This document shows, piece after piece, positions 1 through 10,606 of a stretch of DNA of 64,000 nt. Position 1 is the first letter of the stretch; each line of letters starts with the position of its first letter. The notes under the pieces are model-generated. The model ran no database searches and was not told the DNA's origin. It saw only the letters and a program-made list of their open reading frames with translations. Origin of the DNA: Nevskiaceae bacterium (lineage in GTDB: Bacteria > Pseudomonadota > Gammaproteobacteria > Steroidobacterales > Steroidobacteraceae). The stretch covers positions 37,013-101,012 of the forward strand of contig VEQP01000008.1 of NCBI GenBank assembly GCA_018883185.1, read 5' to 3'. A program made the position numbers and the translations under genes.

Positions 1-827
1 TGCACGCGGTGGGTGAAACCGGCAGCGTGCTCGCGCTCGATCGCGATCCGGCTGCCATTGCTGCCGGTCAGCAAAGATTTCACGACGAACCGCGCTTGCA
101 GCTCGTGCAGGCGCCCTTCGCGCAACTTGCACAGGTGGTCGCCGCGCGTGCCGGGGGTCGCCTCGTGTGCGGAATCCTGCTCGATCTCGGCGTCTCTTCG
201 CCACAGCTCGACGATCCGTCACGCGGCTTCAGTTTCTCCAAGGACGGGCCGCTCGACATGCGCATGGATCCGGGCCACGGCGAGTCCGCAGCGGAGTTTC
301 TCGCTCGCGCCGATGCACGGGAGATTGCCACGGTGATCGCCGAGCTTGGTGAGGAGCGCTTTGCACGACGCATCGCTGCGGCGATCGTCGAGGCTCGCGG
401 TATCGCGCCGCTGCTACGCACGCGTCAGCTCGCCGAACTCGTGCAGGGCGTGGTGCGGACGCGTGATGGCAAGCATCCGGCGACGCGTACGTTTCAGGCG
501 CTGCGCATGTACGTCAACGACGAACTAGGCCAGTTGCGCGCCGCGCTGGAGGGAGCGCATGCCGTATTGGCGCCCGGCGGACGTCTGGCAGTGATCAGTT
601 TCCATTCGCTCGAGGATCGCATCGTCAAGCAGTTCATGCGCTTGAAGAGCAGCGTCGATCCGGTGTTTGCCGGTTTTCCCGTGATTCCTCCGTCCGCCCA
701 ACCGACGATGCAGCTGGTGGGGCGCAAGCAGCGTGCGGGCGAAGCGGAGGTGGCGCGCAATCCCCGCGCCCGCAGTGCCGTGTTGCGTTGCGCGGAGCGG
801 CTCAGGCTTTCGGGGACGCCCGCATGA
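1..827 (+). CDS. rsmH: 16S rRNA (cytosine(1402)-N(4))-methyltransferase RsmH, 5' partial
   Basis: This enzyme uses SAM to methylate N4 of C1402 in 16S rRNA, in the cytosol. The frame is already open at the window edge, so the N-terminus, with part of the SAM-binding fold, is missing; the GTG at position 9 is an internal valine codon. Visible family signatures are LALDRDP near the start, the block GILLDLGVSSPQLDDPSRGF, the YVNDEL segment, and VISFHSLEDRIVKQF toward the C-terminus. It is the first gene of the dcw cluster seen here and overlaps ftsL by four bases (ATGA). The preceding gene, expected to be mraZ, lies outside the window. Confidence 0.96.
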   Translation, partial: HAVGETGSVLALDRDPAAIAAGQQRFHDEPRLQLVQAPFAQLAQVVAARAGGRLVCGILLDLGVSSPQLDDPSRGFSFSKDGPLDMRMDPGHGESAAEFLARADAREIATVIAELGEERFARRIAAAIVEARGIAPLLRTRQLAELVQGVVRTRDGKHPATRTFQALRMYVNDELGQLRAALEGAHAVLAPGGRLAVISFHSLEDRIVKQFMRLKSSVDPVFAGFPVIPPSAQPTMQLVGRKQRAGEAEVARNPRARSAVLRCAERLRLSGTPA

Positions 828-1108
828 AGTTGCCTGGTGATCGCCTGTTGATGGTGCTCATTCCGGTGCTTTGGCTCGCAGTGCTGGGCTCGGCTGCCGG
901 CGCGGTTTACGTCAAGCATCGCTCACGCGAGCTCTTCGTCGAACTCGAGCGCGTCAATCGCGAGCGCGATCGGTTGGAGATCGAGTGGGGTCGCCTGCAG
1001 CTCGAGCAAAGTGCGTGGTCGACCCATGCCTTCGTCGAAAACGTGGCGGCCACCAATCTCAACATGCGCACGCCGCCGCCGAAGCAGATCGAGGTGATCG
1101 CGCCATGA
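824..1108 (+). CDS. ftsL: cell division protein FtsL
   Basis: Small bitopic inner-membrane divisome protein of 94 residues that forms the FtsQLB complex and helps activate FtsWI. It has a short basic start (MKLPGDR), one hydrophobic span at about residues 6-28, then a charged heptad-like stretch (about 35-65) fitting the periplasmic coiled coil of the family. The start at 824 was chosen because it overlaps the rsmH stop as ATGA and places the membrane span right at the N-terminus. The sequence itself is poorly conserved in this family, so the call rests on size, topology and its place between rsmH and ftsI. Confidence 0.9.
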   Translation: MKLPGDRLLMVLIPVLWLAVLGSAAGAVYVKHRSRELFVELERVNRERDRLEIEWGRLQLEQSAWSTHAFVENVAATNLNMRTPPPKQIEVIAP

Positions 1109-1118
1109 CGGTGATCGC

Positions 1119-2978
1119 ATGATCCGTTGGCCATTCGGCGGCGATCGCGGACGCTCGCGCAAGGCGGCGCCTGCGCGCAACGCTCGCAGCGGGTTGACGC
1201 GCAAGCCGGCCGCACCGGTCACGAGTTTTCGCAATCGGATGTTTTTTGTCGGCGGTGTGATGGCGTTGGCTGCCGGTGTGCTCGTCTGGCGGGCCGTCAC
1301 GCTGCAGTTCGTCGAGAGCGAGTTCCTGCGTGGTCAGGGTGATGAGCGCTTCACTCGAGTCGTCACGGTCCCCGCACATCGCGGTAGCGTGATGGATCGG
1401 GCCGGCGAGCCGCTCGCGGTCAGCTCCCCGGTCGATTCGGTTTGGGTGAACCCGAAGGAACTCACGCTCTCAGGTGAGCAGATTCCGCGACTCGCGGAGG
1501 CCCTAGGGCGCGATCCGGAGGAGCTCACTCGGCGTGTGACCACCAACATCGATCGGCGTTTTCTCTACATCGCACGCCACCTGCAGCCGAGCGACGCCGC
1601 GCGGGTGCGCAATCTCGACGTTCCGGGTGTGCATCTGGTGCGCGAGTACCGTCGGTACTATCCGGCTGGCGAGGTCAGTGGTCACGTGCTCGGCTTCACC
1701 GATGTCGACGATGCGGGCCAGGAGGGTCTCGAGCTCGCGTACGATCATTGGCTCTCGGGCGTCAACGGCGCCAAACGCGTGATCCAGGACAATCTCGGGC
1801 GCACCGTGCAGACGGTCGAGAGCATTCGTCCGATGCGCCCCGGTCGAGATGTTCGGCTCGCAGTCGACATGCGCATCCAGTATCTCGCCTATCGTGAGTT
1901 GAAAGCGGCGATGCAGACGCATCGAGCGCGGGCAGGCTCGCTCGTGATGATCGATGTGACCACGGGCGAAGTGCTCGCGATGGTCAACCAGCCGACCTTC
2001 AACCCGAACGATCGTACGCAGTTGAAGCCCGCCGGCTACAAGAATCGCGCCGTGACCGACCTCGTCGAGCCAGGCTCGACGATCAAGCCGTTCGTGGTGG
2101 CGGCCGCGCTGGCCTCGGGCAAGTATCGTAGTGACAGCATCATCGATACCTCACCCGGCATGGTGAAGGTCGGCATCAAGGTCATCGAGGACAAACACAA
2201 CCTTGGCGCCATCGATCTGGCGACGGCGCTTGCGCGCAGTTCGAATGTCGCGATGACGCGCATCGCACTCACCCTCGGTGCCGACAACCTGCATGGGGCG
2301 CTGTCGAGCTTCGGCTTCGGTCGAGTGACGGCGAGCGGCTATCCCGGTGAGTCGGCGGGTTTGCTGACCCAGCCGGCACACTGGCGCCCCATCACCACGG
2401 CGACCGTGTCCTACGGTTACGGTCTGTCAGCCACGCCGCTGCAGCTCGCACATGCCTACGCCACGCTCGGTGCCTATGGCGTGCAGCGACCGGTGTCGTT
2501 CGCGAGAGTCGACCAGCCGGTTCCTGGCGAGCGCATCGTCCCCGAGTCCGTCGCGCGTGATGTCGTGCGCATGTTGCGTTCCGTGGTGGCCGAGGGTGGC
2601 ACCGGCAAGCTCGCCAACATCCCGGGTTACTCCGTGGCGGGCAAAACCGGTACGGCTTGGAAGGCGAGTGCGGGCGGTTACTCGACGAACCGATATCTGG
2701 CCGTGTTCGCGGGTCTCGCGCCGGCCACCAACCCGCGGGTCGCGACGGTGGTGGTGATCGATGAGCCGAGCGCGGGCCTGTACTACGGTGGCGATGTTGC
2801 GGCACCGGTCTTCTCCAACGTGGTCGGTGGCGCCTTGCGGCTGCTGGCTGTGGCGCCCGACAAACCGTTGGATGATTACTCGGATCAGATGCCCGAGACG
2901 ACGCCCGCCCCAGTGGATCTGGCGCCGGGCATGATCCCGACCACGATCGCCCAAAGCACGGAGGAGCTGCGCCGATGA
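1119..2978 (+). CDS. ftsI: septal peptidoglycan transpeptidase FtsI (PBP3)
   Basis: Class B penicillin-binding protein of 619 residues that cross-links septal peptidoglycan in the periplasm together with FtsW. A basic cytoplasmic tail is followed by one membrane anchor (about residues 40-62), the PBP dimerisation domain, and a transpeptidase domain with all three active-site motifs: STIK with Ser320, SSN at 374-376 and KTGT at 509-512. The ATG at 1119 lies ten bases after the ftsL stop. The length is slightly above the E. coli protein (588), mostly from the longer N-terminal tail and a proline-rich C-terminal end. It overlaps murE by four bases. Confidence 0.97.
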   Translation: MIRWPFGGDRGRSRKAAPARNARSGLTRKPAAPVTSFRNRMFFVGGVMALAAGVLVWRAVTLQFVESEFLRGQGDERFTRVVTVPAHRGSVMDRAGEPLAVSSPVDSVWVNPKELTLSGEQIPRLAEALGRDPEELTRRVTTNIDRRFLYIARHLQPSDAARVRNLDVPGVHLVREYRRYYPAGEVSGHVLGFTDVDDAGQEGLELAYDHWLSGVNGAKRVIQDNLGRTVQTVESIRPMRPGRDVRLAVDMRIQYLAYRELKAAMQTHRARAGSLVMIDVTTGEVLAMVNQPTFNPNDRTQLKPAGYKNRAVTDLVEPGSTIKPFVVAAALASGKYRSDSIIDTSPGMVKVGIKVIEDKHNLGAIDLATALARSSNVAMTRIALTLGADNLHGALSSFGFGRVTASGYPGESAGLLTQPAHWRPITTATVSYGYGLSATPLQLAHAYATLGAYGVQRPVSFARVDQPVPGERIVPESVARDVVRMLRSVVAEGGTGKLANIPGYSVAGKTGTAWKASAGGYSTNRYLAVFAGLAPATNPRVATVVVIDEPSAGLYYGGDVAAPVFSNVVGGALRLLAVAPDKPLDDYSDQMPETTPAPVDLAPGMIPTTIAQSTEELRR

Positions 2979-4489
2979 GTGGGCGTGAGCTCGCCGACTT
3001 GTGTGCTGATCTGACTGCCGTGCCGCGTGGTGTCGTGGTCACGGACGTGACGCTCGACAGTCGCACGGTGACTGCGGGCGGGCTCTTTCTCGCCTGTGCG
3101 GGTCGTCGCACGCATGGTCTTGCGAGCCTTGCGCAGGCGCTCGCGCGTGGCGCGCGCGCCGTGTTGTGGGAGCCTACAGCGACCGGCGCGCCACCCTCGT
3201 TTCCGCCTGAGGTGTTTGCCGCGCCGGTGGCGCAGCTATCGCGCCACGCGAGCCTGATCGCCGATCGTTTCTTTGACGCGCCCTCGGCGAGCTTGCGCGT
3301 CAGCGGCATCACCGGCACCAACGGCAAGACGACGACCGCATGGTTGCTGGCTCAGGCCTTGACGCGCTCGGGCGAGCGCAGTGCGTATCTCGGTACCTTG
3401 GGTGTCGGTGTGCCCGCCGACGGCGTGGTGGCTGGTGAGTACACGACCGCCGATGCCGTGACGGTGCAGCGCCAGTTGTGGCAGATGCGCCAACTCGGTG
3501 CGCGTAGTGCGGCGATGGAAGTGTCCTCGCACGCGCTCGATCAGGCCCGGGTCGACGGTGTGCGATTCCAGGTCGCGGCCTTCACCAATCTGACGCGGGA
3601 TCATCTCGACTACCACGGCAGCATGGAGGCTTACGGCGAGGCCAAGGCGCGCTTGTTCGCCTTGCCCGGCGTCACGGCGCGCGTCATCAACGTCGACGAC
3701 GCATTTGGCGTCACGCTCGCCGAGCGGCACGCTGCCGAGGGTGCGTTGGTGTTGACCGCGCGCAGCGTCCAAGGAATCGCTGCGGCAATGCGACTGCAGG
3801 GTAAGGCGAGGCAGACCACGGTGCTCATCGCCCGCGAGGTCCGGGCAACGCCCACAGGCCTGGCCTTCACGCTCGACTGGGACGGCGAGCATGCGATCGA
3901 GTTGCCACTCATCGGCGAGTTCAATGTCGACAACGTGCTGACCACGCTAGGCCTGCTGCAGGCCTTGGGGTTGTCGTCGACGACAGCGCTCGCGGCCCTC
4001 GCCGGGGTGAGTGCACCGCCCGGGCGCATGGAGGCGATCAGTGCGCCGGATCGTCCGCTCGCTATCATCGATTACGCACATACACCCGATGCGCTCGCCA
4101 AGGCATTGCGCGCTGCACGCGTGCACTGCGCCGGTACTTTACATGTGATTTTCGGCTGTGGTGGCGACCGCGATCGCGGCAAGCGGCCGATGATGGCCGC
4201 GGTGGCGGCGGAACTTGCCGATGCCGTAGTGGTGACCGACGACAATCCGCGCACCGAATCCCCTGCAGCCATCGTGGCCGAGGTGCTGTGCGGTATCCCT
4301 GCGGGAGTGCCGGTGACGGTGATTCACGACCGCGCCGAGGCGATCCGCAGGACCCTCTCGTCTGCCCGCGCGGGTGATGCCGTGCTGATCGCCGGTAAAG
4401 GCCACGAGAACTATCAGATCCTCGGTAGCGAGCGGCGTGCATTCAGCGATCAGCAATGCGTGCGCGATTGCTACGCGGAGGCCGCGTGA
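2975..4489 (+). CDS. murE: UDP-MurNAc-tripeptide synthetase MurE (meso-DAP adding)
   Basis: Cytosolic Mur ligase of 504 residues that adds the third stem-peptide amino acid to UDP-MurNAc-L-Ala-D-Glu using ATP. The N-terminal substrate domain has the DSRTV element, the ATP loop GTNGKTTT starts at residue 114, and the C-terminal domain carries DNPR at 423-426. In this family DNPR marks specificity for meso-diaminopimelate, so the wall is predicted to be the usual Gram-negative A1-gamma type. The start overlaps the ftsI stop (ATGA), and the stop overlaps the murF start (TGATG), consistent with coupled translation. Confidence 0.97.
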   Translation: MSGRELADLCADLTAVPRGVVVTDVTLDSRTVTAGGLFLACAGRRTHGLASLAQALARGARAVLWEPTATGAPPSFPPEVFAAPVAQLSRHASLIADRFFDAPSASLRVSGITGTNGKTTTAWLLAQALTRSGERSAYLGTLGVGVPADGVVAGEYTTADAVTVQRQLWQMRQLGARSAAMEVSSHALDQARVDGVRFQVAAFTNLTRDHLDYHGSMEAYGEAKARLFALPGVTARVINVDDAFGVTLAERHAAEGALVLTARSVQGIAAAMRLQGKARQTTVLIAREVRATPTGLAFTLDWDGEHAIELPLIGEFNVDNVLTTLGLLQALGLSSTTALAALAGVSAPPGRMEAISAPDRPLAIIDYAHTPDALAKALRAARVHCAGTLHVIFGCGGDRDRGKRPMMAAVAAELADAVVVTDDNPRTESPAAIVAEVLCGIPAGVPVTVIHDRAEAIRRTLSSARAGDAVLIAGKGHENYQILGSERRAFSDQQCVRDCYAEAA

Positions 4490-5856
4490 TGCGCAGTCTC
4501 AAGGAATTCGCCGGCGACTGCGGGGGTGAACTGCTCGGCGAGGATCGGCAGTTCGGTTCCGTATCGACCGACACCCGACGCATCGCGGTAGGGCAGTTGT
4601 TCATTGCCTTGCGTGGTCCGAGCTTCGATGGCAACGAGTTCCTCGATGTCGCAGCGCGGGCCGGTGCTGCAGGGGCGCTGGCCGAGCGCGCAGGGCCTGC
4701 CGGGTTTCCGATTGTGCAGGTGCCCGATACGCTGGCTGCCTTGCAGCGCGCTGCGCGGCACTGGCGTAGTCGTTTCGCGATGCCCTTGATCGGTGTCGCA
4801 GGCAGCAACGGCAAGACCAGCACCAAGGAAATGCTCGCGGCCATCCTTGCGCAGCGCGGCCCCACCTTGGCGACGCGCGGCAATCTCAACAATCACATCG
4901 GCGTACCGTTGACGTTGCTGGAACTCGACTCGGGGCATCGCCACGCCGTGATCGAGATGGGCGCCAATCATCCGGGTGATGTGGCCGAGCTCGCGGGTAT
5001 CGCACTGCCCTCAATCGGTCTGGTCACCAACGCGGGCGCCGAGCACCTCGAAGGCTTCGGCAGTCTCGAGGGCGCAGCGCGTGCCGAGGGCGAGCTGTTC
5101 GCCGCGCTCGGGCGTGAAGGTGTCGCCGTGCTGAATGCCGACGATGAGTTCGCCGCACTGTGGCGTGAGATGACCATCGCCCGAATCGTCACTTTCGGTC
5201 TTGGGGCCAAGGCGGACTTTACCGCTCGCGGCATTGTCAGTGAGGTGGGCGGGCAGGGCTTCGTCACGCGTTTCACACTGCACTCGCCCATCGGCACGAC
5301 GGCGATCACGCTTCACCTCGCGGGCAAGCACAACGTGGTCAACGCACTCGGTGCCGCGGCTGCCGCCGTCGCCGCCGGGGCGAGTCTCGAGGATCTCGCA
5401 GCGGGTCTTGCTGCGATGCGCCCGGTGGCGGGGCGCCTGCAATGGCGTGCCGCGCGCGGTGGTGGTTGGTTGATCGACGACTCATACAACGCCAATCCGA
5501 GTTCCATGCATGCCGCTATCGACGTGCTCGAGTCGGTCGGCGGCCGTCGCTGTCTCGTCATGGGCGATATGGGTGAACTCGGTGCCCACGCCGACGAAGC
5601 TCATCGTGAGGCAGGCCGCTACGCCCGGTTGCACGGCGTCGAGCGACTGTTCGCGATGGGCTCACTTACGCCGCTCGCAGTGCGCAGCTTCGGTGATGGT
5701 GCGAGCTGGCACGCAAGCATGGACGAACTGATCACGGCCGTTGCGGCGGAACTGACCGCCGACAGCCGAGTGCTCGTCAAGGGTTCACGCCTCAATCGTC
5801 TCGAGCGGCTGGTCGAGGCGCTGGCCGCGGCGCCTGCCGAAGGGAGATCGCACTGA
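4489..5856 (+). CDS. murF: UDP-MurNAc-tripeptide:D-Ala-D-Ala ligase MurF
   Basis: Cytosolic Mur ligase of 455 residues that adds D-Ala-D-Ala, completing the UDP-MurNAc-pentapeptide. The ATP loop [11 protein letters not shown] begins at residue 105; downstream are the [13 protein letters not shown] block and the DDSYNANP motif, both characteristic of MurF. I place the start at ATG 4489, which shares one base with the murE stop and begins the typical MRSLKEF N-terminus. The frame stays open upstream to 4456, and GTG 4486 is also possible, but those would run into murE without a better ribosome site. Confidence 0.96.
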   Translation: MRSLKEFAGDCGGELLGEDRQFGSVSTDTRRIAVGQLFIALRGPSFDGNEFLDVAARAGAAGALAERAGPAGFPIVQVPDTLAALQRAARHWRSRFAMPLIGVAGSNGKTSTKEMLAAILAQRGPTLATRGNLNNHIGVPLTLLELDSGHRHAVIEMGANHPGDVAELAGIALPSIGLVTNAGAEHLEGFGSLEGAARAEGELFAALGREGVAVLNADDEFAALWREMTIARIVTFGLGAKADFTARGIVSEVGGQGFVTRFTLHSPIGTTAITLHLAGKHNVVNALGAAAAAVAAGASLEDLAAGLAAMRPVAGRLQWRAARGGGWLIDDSYNANPSSMHAAIDVLESVGGRRCLVMGDMGELGAHADEAHREAGRYARLHGVERLFAMGSLTPLAVRSFGDGASWHASMDELITAVAAELTADSRVLVKGSRLNRLERLVEALAAAPAEGRSH

Positions 5857-5857
5857 C

Positions 5858-6943
5858 ATGTTGCTTTGGTTGTCGCATTTACTTTCCGAGTCGATCACGT
5901 TTTTCAACGTGTTCTCCTACCTCACGTTTCGCGCGATCCTCGCCGCGACTACGGCCTTGATGATCGCGCTGCTGATCGGGCCCTGGATGATCGCCAAGCT
6001 GACGCGTGATCAAATCGGTCAGGTGGTGCGCGATTACATTCCGGCGGCACACCAGAAAAAAGTCGGCACACCGACGATGGGCGGACTGCTCATCATCGTC
6101 GCCGTGATCGTCTCGACACTGCTGTGGTCGGATCTCGGTAATCGGTTCGTTTGGATCGTGATCGGGGTGACTGTGCTGTTTGGCTTGGTGGGCTTCTGGG
6201 ACGACTACCTGAAGCTCGTCAAGAAAAATCCCAAGGGTCTCATCGCACGCTACAAGTATTTTTGGCAGTCGGTCGGCGGTCTCGCTGCGGCGCTGGCGCT
6301 GTGGTACACGGCCAAGGCACCGGCGGACACCACGCTTTACTTGCCGATGCTGAAAAACTTCGCGCTTCCGTTGGGCTTTTTTGCGTTCGTGCTGCTCACC
6401 TATCTGATGATCGTCGGCATGAGCAACGCGGTGAACCTCACTGACGGGCTCGATGGGCTCGCGATCATGCCAGCAGTGATGGTGGCGGCGGCTCTCGGCG
6501 TGTTCGCCTACGCGAGCGGCAACGCTGTCTTTGCCAGCTACCTCGCCATCCCCGCGGTGCCGCAGGCAGGCGAGTTGCTGATTTTCTGTGCGGCGATGGT
6601 GGGAGCAGGTCTCGGTTTTCTTTGGTTCAATACCTATCCTGCGCAAGTGTTCATGGGCGACATTGGCGCGCTATCCATCGGCGCGGCGCTCGGTACGGTG
6701 GCGGTGATCGTCCGGCAGGAACTCGTCGTACTCGTGATGGGCGGCATCTTCGTGCTCGAGACCGCCTCGGTGATCCTGCAGGTAGCCAGTTTCAAGCTGA
6801 CCGGTAAGCGCATCTTCCGCATGGCGCCTATCCATCACCACTTCGAACTCAAGGGCTGGGCTGAACCCAAGGTGATCGTGCGCTTCTGGATCATCACCTT
6901 TTTTCTCGTTCTCGCCGGACTTGCGACGTTGAAGTTGCGATGA
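5858..6943 (+). CDS. mraY: phospho-MurNAc-pentapeptide transferase MraY
   Basis: Polytopic inner-membrane enzyme of 361 residues that transfers phospho-MurNAc-pentapeptide from UMP to undecaprenyl phosphate, forming lipid I. About ten hydrophobic spans are visible. Conserved catalytic and magnesium-binding segments include the early loop KVGTPTMGG, the FWDDYLK aspartates, [12 protein letters not shown], and the late histidine-rich loop [10 protein letters not shown]. The length matches E. coli (360). It starts one base after the murF stop and overlaps murD by four bases. Confidence 0.98.
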   Translation: MLLWLSHLLSESITFFNVFSYLTFRAILAATTALMIALLIGPWMIAKLTRDQIGQVVRDYIPAAHQKKVGTPTMGGLLIIVAVIVSTLLWSDLGNRFVWIVIGVTVLFGLVGFWDDYLKLVKKNPKGLIARYKYFWQSVGGLAAALALWYTAKAPADTTLYLPMLKNFALPLGFFAFVLLTYLMIVGMSNAVNLTDGLDGLAIMPAVMVAAALGVFAYASGNAVFASYLAIPAVPQAGELLIFCAAMVGAGLGFLWFNTYPAQVFMGDIGALSIGAALGTVAVIVRQELVVLVMGGIFVLETASVILQVASFKLTGKRIFRMAPIHHHFELKGWAEPKVIVRFWIITFFLVLAGLATLKLR

Positions 6944-8295
6944 ATGCAGCCACCACACAGGGCAAGGCTTTGATCGTCGGACTCGGTCGTTCGGGGCTGT
7001 CTGCGGCGCGTCATCTCGCCGCGCGCGGCTGGCAGTTGGCCGTTACCGACACGCGAGCAGAGCCGCCGGGCGCTGCGGATCTCACGCGTATCGCACCGCA
7101 AGTGTCCTGTCGGTTCGGCGGTTTCGATTCGGCGTTGCTCGAGGGTGCTGACATTGTCGTGGCCTCGCCCGGCGTGTCGTTGGCGGAGCCACTGCTGCGC
7201 GAAGCGCAGGCGCGCGGTATCGATATCGTCGGTGACATTGAGCTTTTCGCTCGCGAAGTGCGGGCGCCTGTGGTCGGCATCACCGGCACGAACGGTAAGA
7301 GCACGGTCACCACCCTGGTCGGGCGTATGGCGGCGCGCGCGGGTGTGAACGTTGCCGTGGGTGGGAATCTCGGTACGCCGGCTCTCGATCTGCTGGAGGG
7401 TGCGGAGCCGTCGCTCTACGTGCTCGAACTGTCGAGCTTTCAATTGGAGACGACCTCGTCCCTGCAGTTGCAGGCTGCCGCCGTACTCAATCTGACCGCC
7501 GATCATCTTGATCGGTATGCAGACATGGCGAGTTATGGCGCGGCCAAGGCCCGTATCTTCATGCACTGCGCCGTGGCTGTGATCAATTTGGATGATCCGC
7601 AAGTCACCTCGATGCCGGCTACGGCGGGTGTGATCGGCGAGCACCGAATTCGCGGCTTTTCGATCGCCGGCCGCCAGGACGCCGATTACGCCCTTGTCGA
7701 GCGTGAGGGTGAGAGCTGGCTCGCAATCGCGGGTGAGCCCGTATTGCCGGTGGCGGCGATGCGTCTGCCGGGACTGCACAACGCCGCTAACGCACTCGCC
7801 GCGCTCGCGATCGGCGATGCTGCGGGATTGCCCCGCGCGGCCATGCTGGCGGAGTTGCGCGAGTTCACTGGACTGCCGCACCGATCGCAGTGGGTGGGTG
7901 AACACCGAGGTGTGCGCTACATCAATGATTCCAAGGGCACCAATGTCGGCGCGACGCTGGCTGCCGTCGGTGGCATGCCGGGCCTGCTGGTGCTGATCGC
8001 TGGCGGCGATGGCAAGGGGCAAGACTTCTCCAGCCTGACCTCGGCGCTGTTCGGCAAGCTGCGATTCGCTGCTCTGATCGGTCGCGATGCCGAGCAGCTG
8101 GGCGCCGCACTCGCGCCGGTGTGTCCCACGCGTATTTATGCCTCGCTTGAAGAGGCTGTGGTGGGCGCCTCGGAGCAGGCCCTCGCGGGTGACACTGTGC
8201 TGTTGTCGCCGGCCTGCGCGAGTCTCGACATGTTCCGCGATTATGCGCACCGCGGCGAAGTGTTCGCTGCCGCGGTGTCGAGGTTGGCTTCATGA
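6940..8295 (+). CDS. murD: UDP-MurNAc-L-Ala:D-Glu ligase MurD
   Basis: Cytosolic Mur ligase of 451 residues that adds D-glutamate to UDP-MurNAc-L-Ala. It opens with a dinucleotide-fold-like segment ([16 protein letters not shown]) that binds the uridine nucleotide, has the ATP loop GTNGKST from residue 116, the SSFQLE motif, and the C-terminal DSKGTN element. The order mraY-murD-ftsW is the standard dcw order. Its ATG overlaps the mraY stop, and its own stop overlaps ftsW. Confidence 0.97.
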   Translation: MNAATTQGKALIVGLGRSGLSAARHLAARGWQLAVTDTRAEPPGAADLTRIAPQVSCRFGGFDSALLEGADIVVASPGVSLAEPLLREAQARGIDIVGDIELFAREVRAPVVGITGTNGKSTVTTLVGRMAARAGVNVAVGGNLGTPALDLLEGAEPSLYVLELSSFQLETTSSLQLQAAAVLNLTADHLDRYADMASYGAAKARIFMHCAVAVINLDDPQVTSMPATAGVIGEHRIRGFSIAGRQDADYALVEREGESWLAIAGEPVLPVAAMRLPGLHNAANALAALAIGDAAGLPRAAMLAELREFTGLPHRSQWVGEHRGVRYINDSKGTNVGATLAAVGGMPGLLVLIAGGDGKGQDFSSLTSALFGKLRFAALIGRDAEQLGAALAPVCPTRIYASLEEAVVGASEQALAGDTVLLSPACASLDMFRDYAHRGEVFAAAVSRLAS

Positions 8296-9509
8296 GCAAT
8301 CGATCCTCGCCGATCCATATCGACTTCGTCACGGTGATGCTCGTCTTTGCCATCGTGTTGCTCGGGCTTGTGATGGTGACCTCGGCTTCGATTTCGATGG
8401 CGACCAAGGAAGGCGGCGACGCATTCGGCTACCTGCTGCGCCAGTTCACGCTGGTGGTTGCAGGGACGGTCTTTGCGGCCCTGATGTTCATGGTCCGCAC
8501 CGAGTGGCTGGAGAAGATGGCTCTGCCGCTGCTCGCCGTCGCGGTGGTGTCGTTGGTGCTGGTGCTGATCCCGGGTATCGGACACTCGGTCAATGGTGCG
8601 CGGCGCTGGATTCGGCTTGCGGGCATCAGCATTCAGGTCAGCGAAGTCACGCGTGTCATCGTGCTCGTGTTCATCGCGAGCTACGCCGTGCGGCGCGAAG
8701 AGGAGCTGCGCAGCAGTTTCGTCGGTTTGCTCAAACCGTTGGTGATCCTCGGCGGATTCTTTGTGTTGTTGCTGTTGGAGCCGGACTTCGGAGCGGCCAC
8801 CGTGCTGATGGTCACGGCATTCGGCGTGCTGTTCATCGCAGGTGCACGGCTGCGCGACGTGGCTGGGCTTGCCGTGCTCGGCGCCGGCGTGCTCGCTTTC
8901 GTGGCGATGTCCTCGGATTACCGCATGCGACGCCTGACGGCTTTTCGCAACCCTTGGCTGGATCCCTTCGACAGCGGCTTTCAATTGACACAGAGTCTGA
9001 TCGCGATCGGCCGTGGCGGCTGGACGGGCGTCGGTCTAGGCGAGAGCGTGCAAAAACTCTTCTACCTGCCGGAAGCGCACACCGACTTCCTGTTCGCGGT
9101 GTTGGCAGAGGAGCTTGGACTCGTCGGCATCTTGGTCACACTGGCGTTGTTCCTCGCCTTGGCCTGGCGGGCGCTGTGGATTTCGCGCCTCGCGCATGAC
9201 TCGGGGCTCAAGTTCCAGTCGTATCTCGCGGCAGGCTTCGGCATCTGGGTTGGCTTGCAGGCCTTCATCAATATCGGCGTGAACATGGGTGCGCTGCCGA
9301 CCAAAGGGCTCACCTTGCCGTTCATGAGTTACGGCCGATCAAGTCTCATCGCGACGCTCACTTGGGTGGGCATCCTGCTTCGCGTGTACCACGAGGCCGC
9401 TCAAGCGTCGCGCGGTGCGAGTGCAGCGGGGCTGCGAGGCAGTCCAGCGGCGCGCGGTCCCTCAACTTCTGCCGCTCGCCCGCTTGAAGCCGAGGATGCG
9501 CTGGCATGA
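8292..9509 (+). CDS. ftsW: septal peptidoglycan glycosyltransferase FtsW
   Basis: SEDS-family inner-membrane polymerase of 405 residues that builds septal glycan strands from lipid II in partnership with FtsI. About ten membrane spans are visible, with the family blocks GHSVNGARRWI, the LLEPDFGAA segment with the conserved aspartate, and FLFAVLAEELGLVG. The late motif reads LPFMSYGRSS, with Arg where E. coli FtsW has a second Gly (GGSS). The last roughly 35 residues are a disordered Ala/Ser/Arg-rich tail. It overlaps murD and murG by four bases each. Confidence 0.97.
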   Translation: MSNRSSPIHIDFVTVMLVFAIVLLGLVMVTSASISMATKEGGDAFGYLLRQFTLVVAGTVFAALMFMVRTEWLEKMALPLLAVAVVSLVLVLIPGIGHSVNGARRWIRLAGISIQVSEVTRVIVLVFIASYAVRREEELRSSFVGLLKPLVILGGFFVLLLLEPDFGAATVLMVTAFGVLFIAGARLRDVAGLAVLGAGVLAFVAMSSDYRMRRLTAFRNPWLDPFDSGFQLTQSLIAIGRGGWTGVGLGESVQKLFYLPEAHTDFLFAVLAEELGLVGILVTLALFLALAWRALWISRLAHDSGLKFQSYLAAGFGIWVGLQAFINIGVNMGALPTKGLTLPFMSYGRSSLIATLTWVGILLRVYHEAAQASRGASAAGLRGSPAARGPSTSAARPLEAEDALA

Positions 9510-10606
9510 GCAATCGCTGCGTCATGATCATGGCCGGCGGCACAGGCGGACACGTGTTCCCAGCGCTCTCGCTCGCCGCGCTGCTGCGCTTGCATGGTTG
9601 CGATGTCGTTTGGCTCGGCACGCGTACCGGTATCGAGGCGCGTCTGGTACCGGCGGCAGGAATTGAGGTCGAATGGATCACGGTCGGCGGTTTGCGGGGC
9701 AAGGGCTGGCAGACGCAATTGCTCGCGCCGCTGCGTGTGCTGCGCGCGCTGTGGCAGGCCGCCGCAGCGATCCGTCGGCGCAAGCCGCGCGTGGTCGTGG
9801 GCCTTGGTGGTTATGTCACCGGTCCTGGCGGCCTCGCTGCCTGGCTGCTGCGTCGCCCTCTGGTGATCCATGAGCAGAACGCGATCGCCGGTATGACGAA
9901 TCGGATCCTCGCGCGTTTTGCCGTGCAGGTGCTCGAGGCCTTCGATGGCAGTTTCGAGCGTAAGTTCGGTGCGCGCGAAATCGGCAATCCGGTACGGCGT
10001 GCTTTCTTTGATCTACCGCCTCCGGCGCGTCGCTATCGCGAGCATCGTGGTCCGCTGCGCATTCTCGTTGTCGGCGGCAGCCAGGGTGCGGCGCGGCTGA
10101 ACGCCGTGGTGCCGGAGGCCTTGGCGCAACTCGCGCCGCGTCAGCCGGTCATGGTGCGTCACCAGAGTGGGACCGCCGGACTCGAGGTCACGCGCAACAA
10201 GTACGCCCGTCTCGGTCTCGATGCGCAGGTAGGCTCCTTCATCGAAGATATCGCGACCGCCTATGCCTGGGCCGATGTCGTCATCTGTCGCGCCGGTGCC
10301 CTGACCGTGTCGGAGATCGCCGCGGCAGGCGTTGCGGCAGTGTTCGTGCCCTTGCCGTCGGCGGTCGACGATCACCAGACACGCAATGCCGGTTTTTTGG
10401 TGTCGCGCGACGCGGCTCTGCTTATTCCGGAGCGCGAACTGACGCCCGATCGCCTCGCCGAAGAGATCGGCAAGCTCGGTGCGAGTCGCGATGCACTCGC
10501 ACGGATGGGAGATCGTGCGCGTGAGATCGCGCGTCCCGACGCTGCCGAGGAACTGGCGCGTGTCTGTCTGCTGACCGCCGGGCTCATCTCGCGAGGTACG
10601 CCATGA
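9506..10606 (+). CDS. murG: lipid II synthase MurG (GlcNAc transferase)
   Basis: Peripheral inner-membrane glycosyltransferase (GT28) of 366 residues that adds GlcNAc to lipid I to make lipid II. The N-terminal glycine-rich loop [13 protein letters not shown] binds the lipid-linked acceptor; the C-terminal UDP-GlcNAc-binding half shows [12 protein letters not shown], the [10 protein letters not shown] block and the VDDHQTRNA segment. Length is close to E. coli (355). It overlaps the ftsW stop (ATGA) and the murC start. Confidence 0.97.
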   Translation: MSNRCVMIMAGGTGGHVFPALSLAALLRLHGCDVVWLGTRTGIEARLVPAAGIEVEWITVGGLRGKGWQTQLLAPLRVLRALWQAAAAIRRRKPRVVVGLGGYVTGPGGLAAWLLRRPLVIHEQNAIAGMTNRILARFAVQVLEAFDGSFERKFGAREIGNPVRRAFFDLPPPARRYREHRGPLRILVVGGSQGAARLNAVVPEALAQLAPRQPVMVRHQSGTAGLEVTRNKYARLGLDAQVGSFIEDIATAYAWADVVICRAGALTVSEIAAAGVAAVFVPLPSAVDDHQTRNAGFLVSRDAALLIPERELTPDRLAEEIGKLGASRDALARMGDRAREIARPDAAEELARVCLLTAGLISRGTP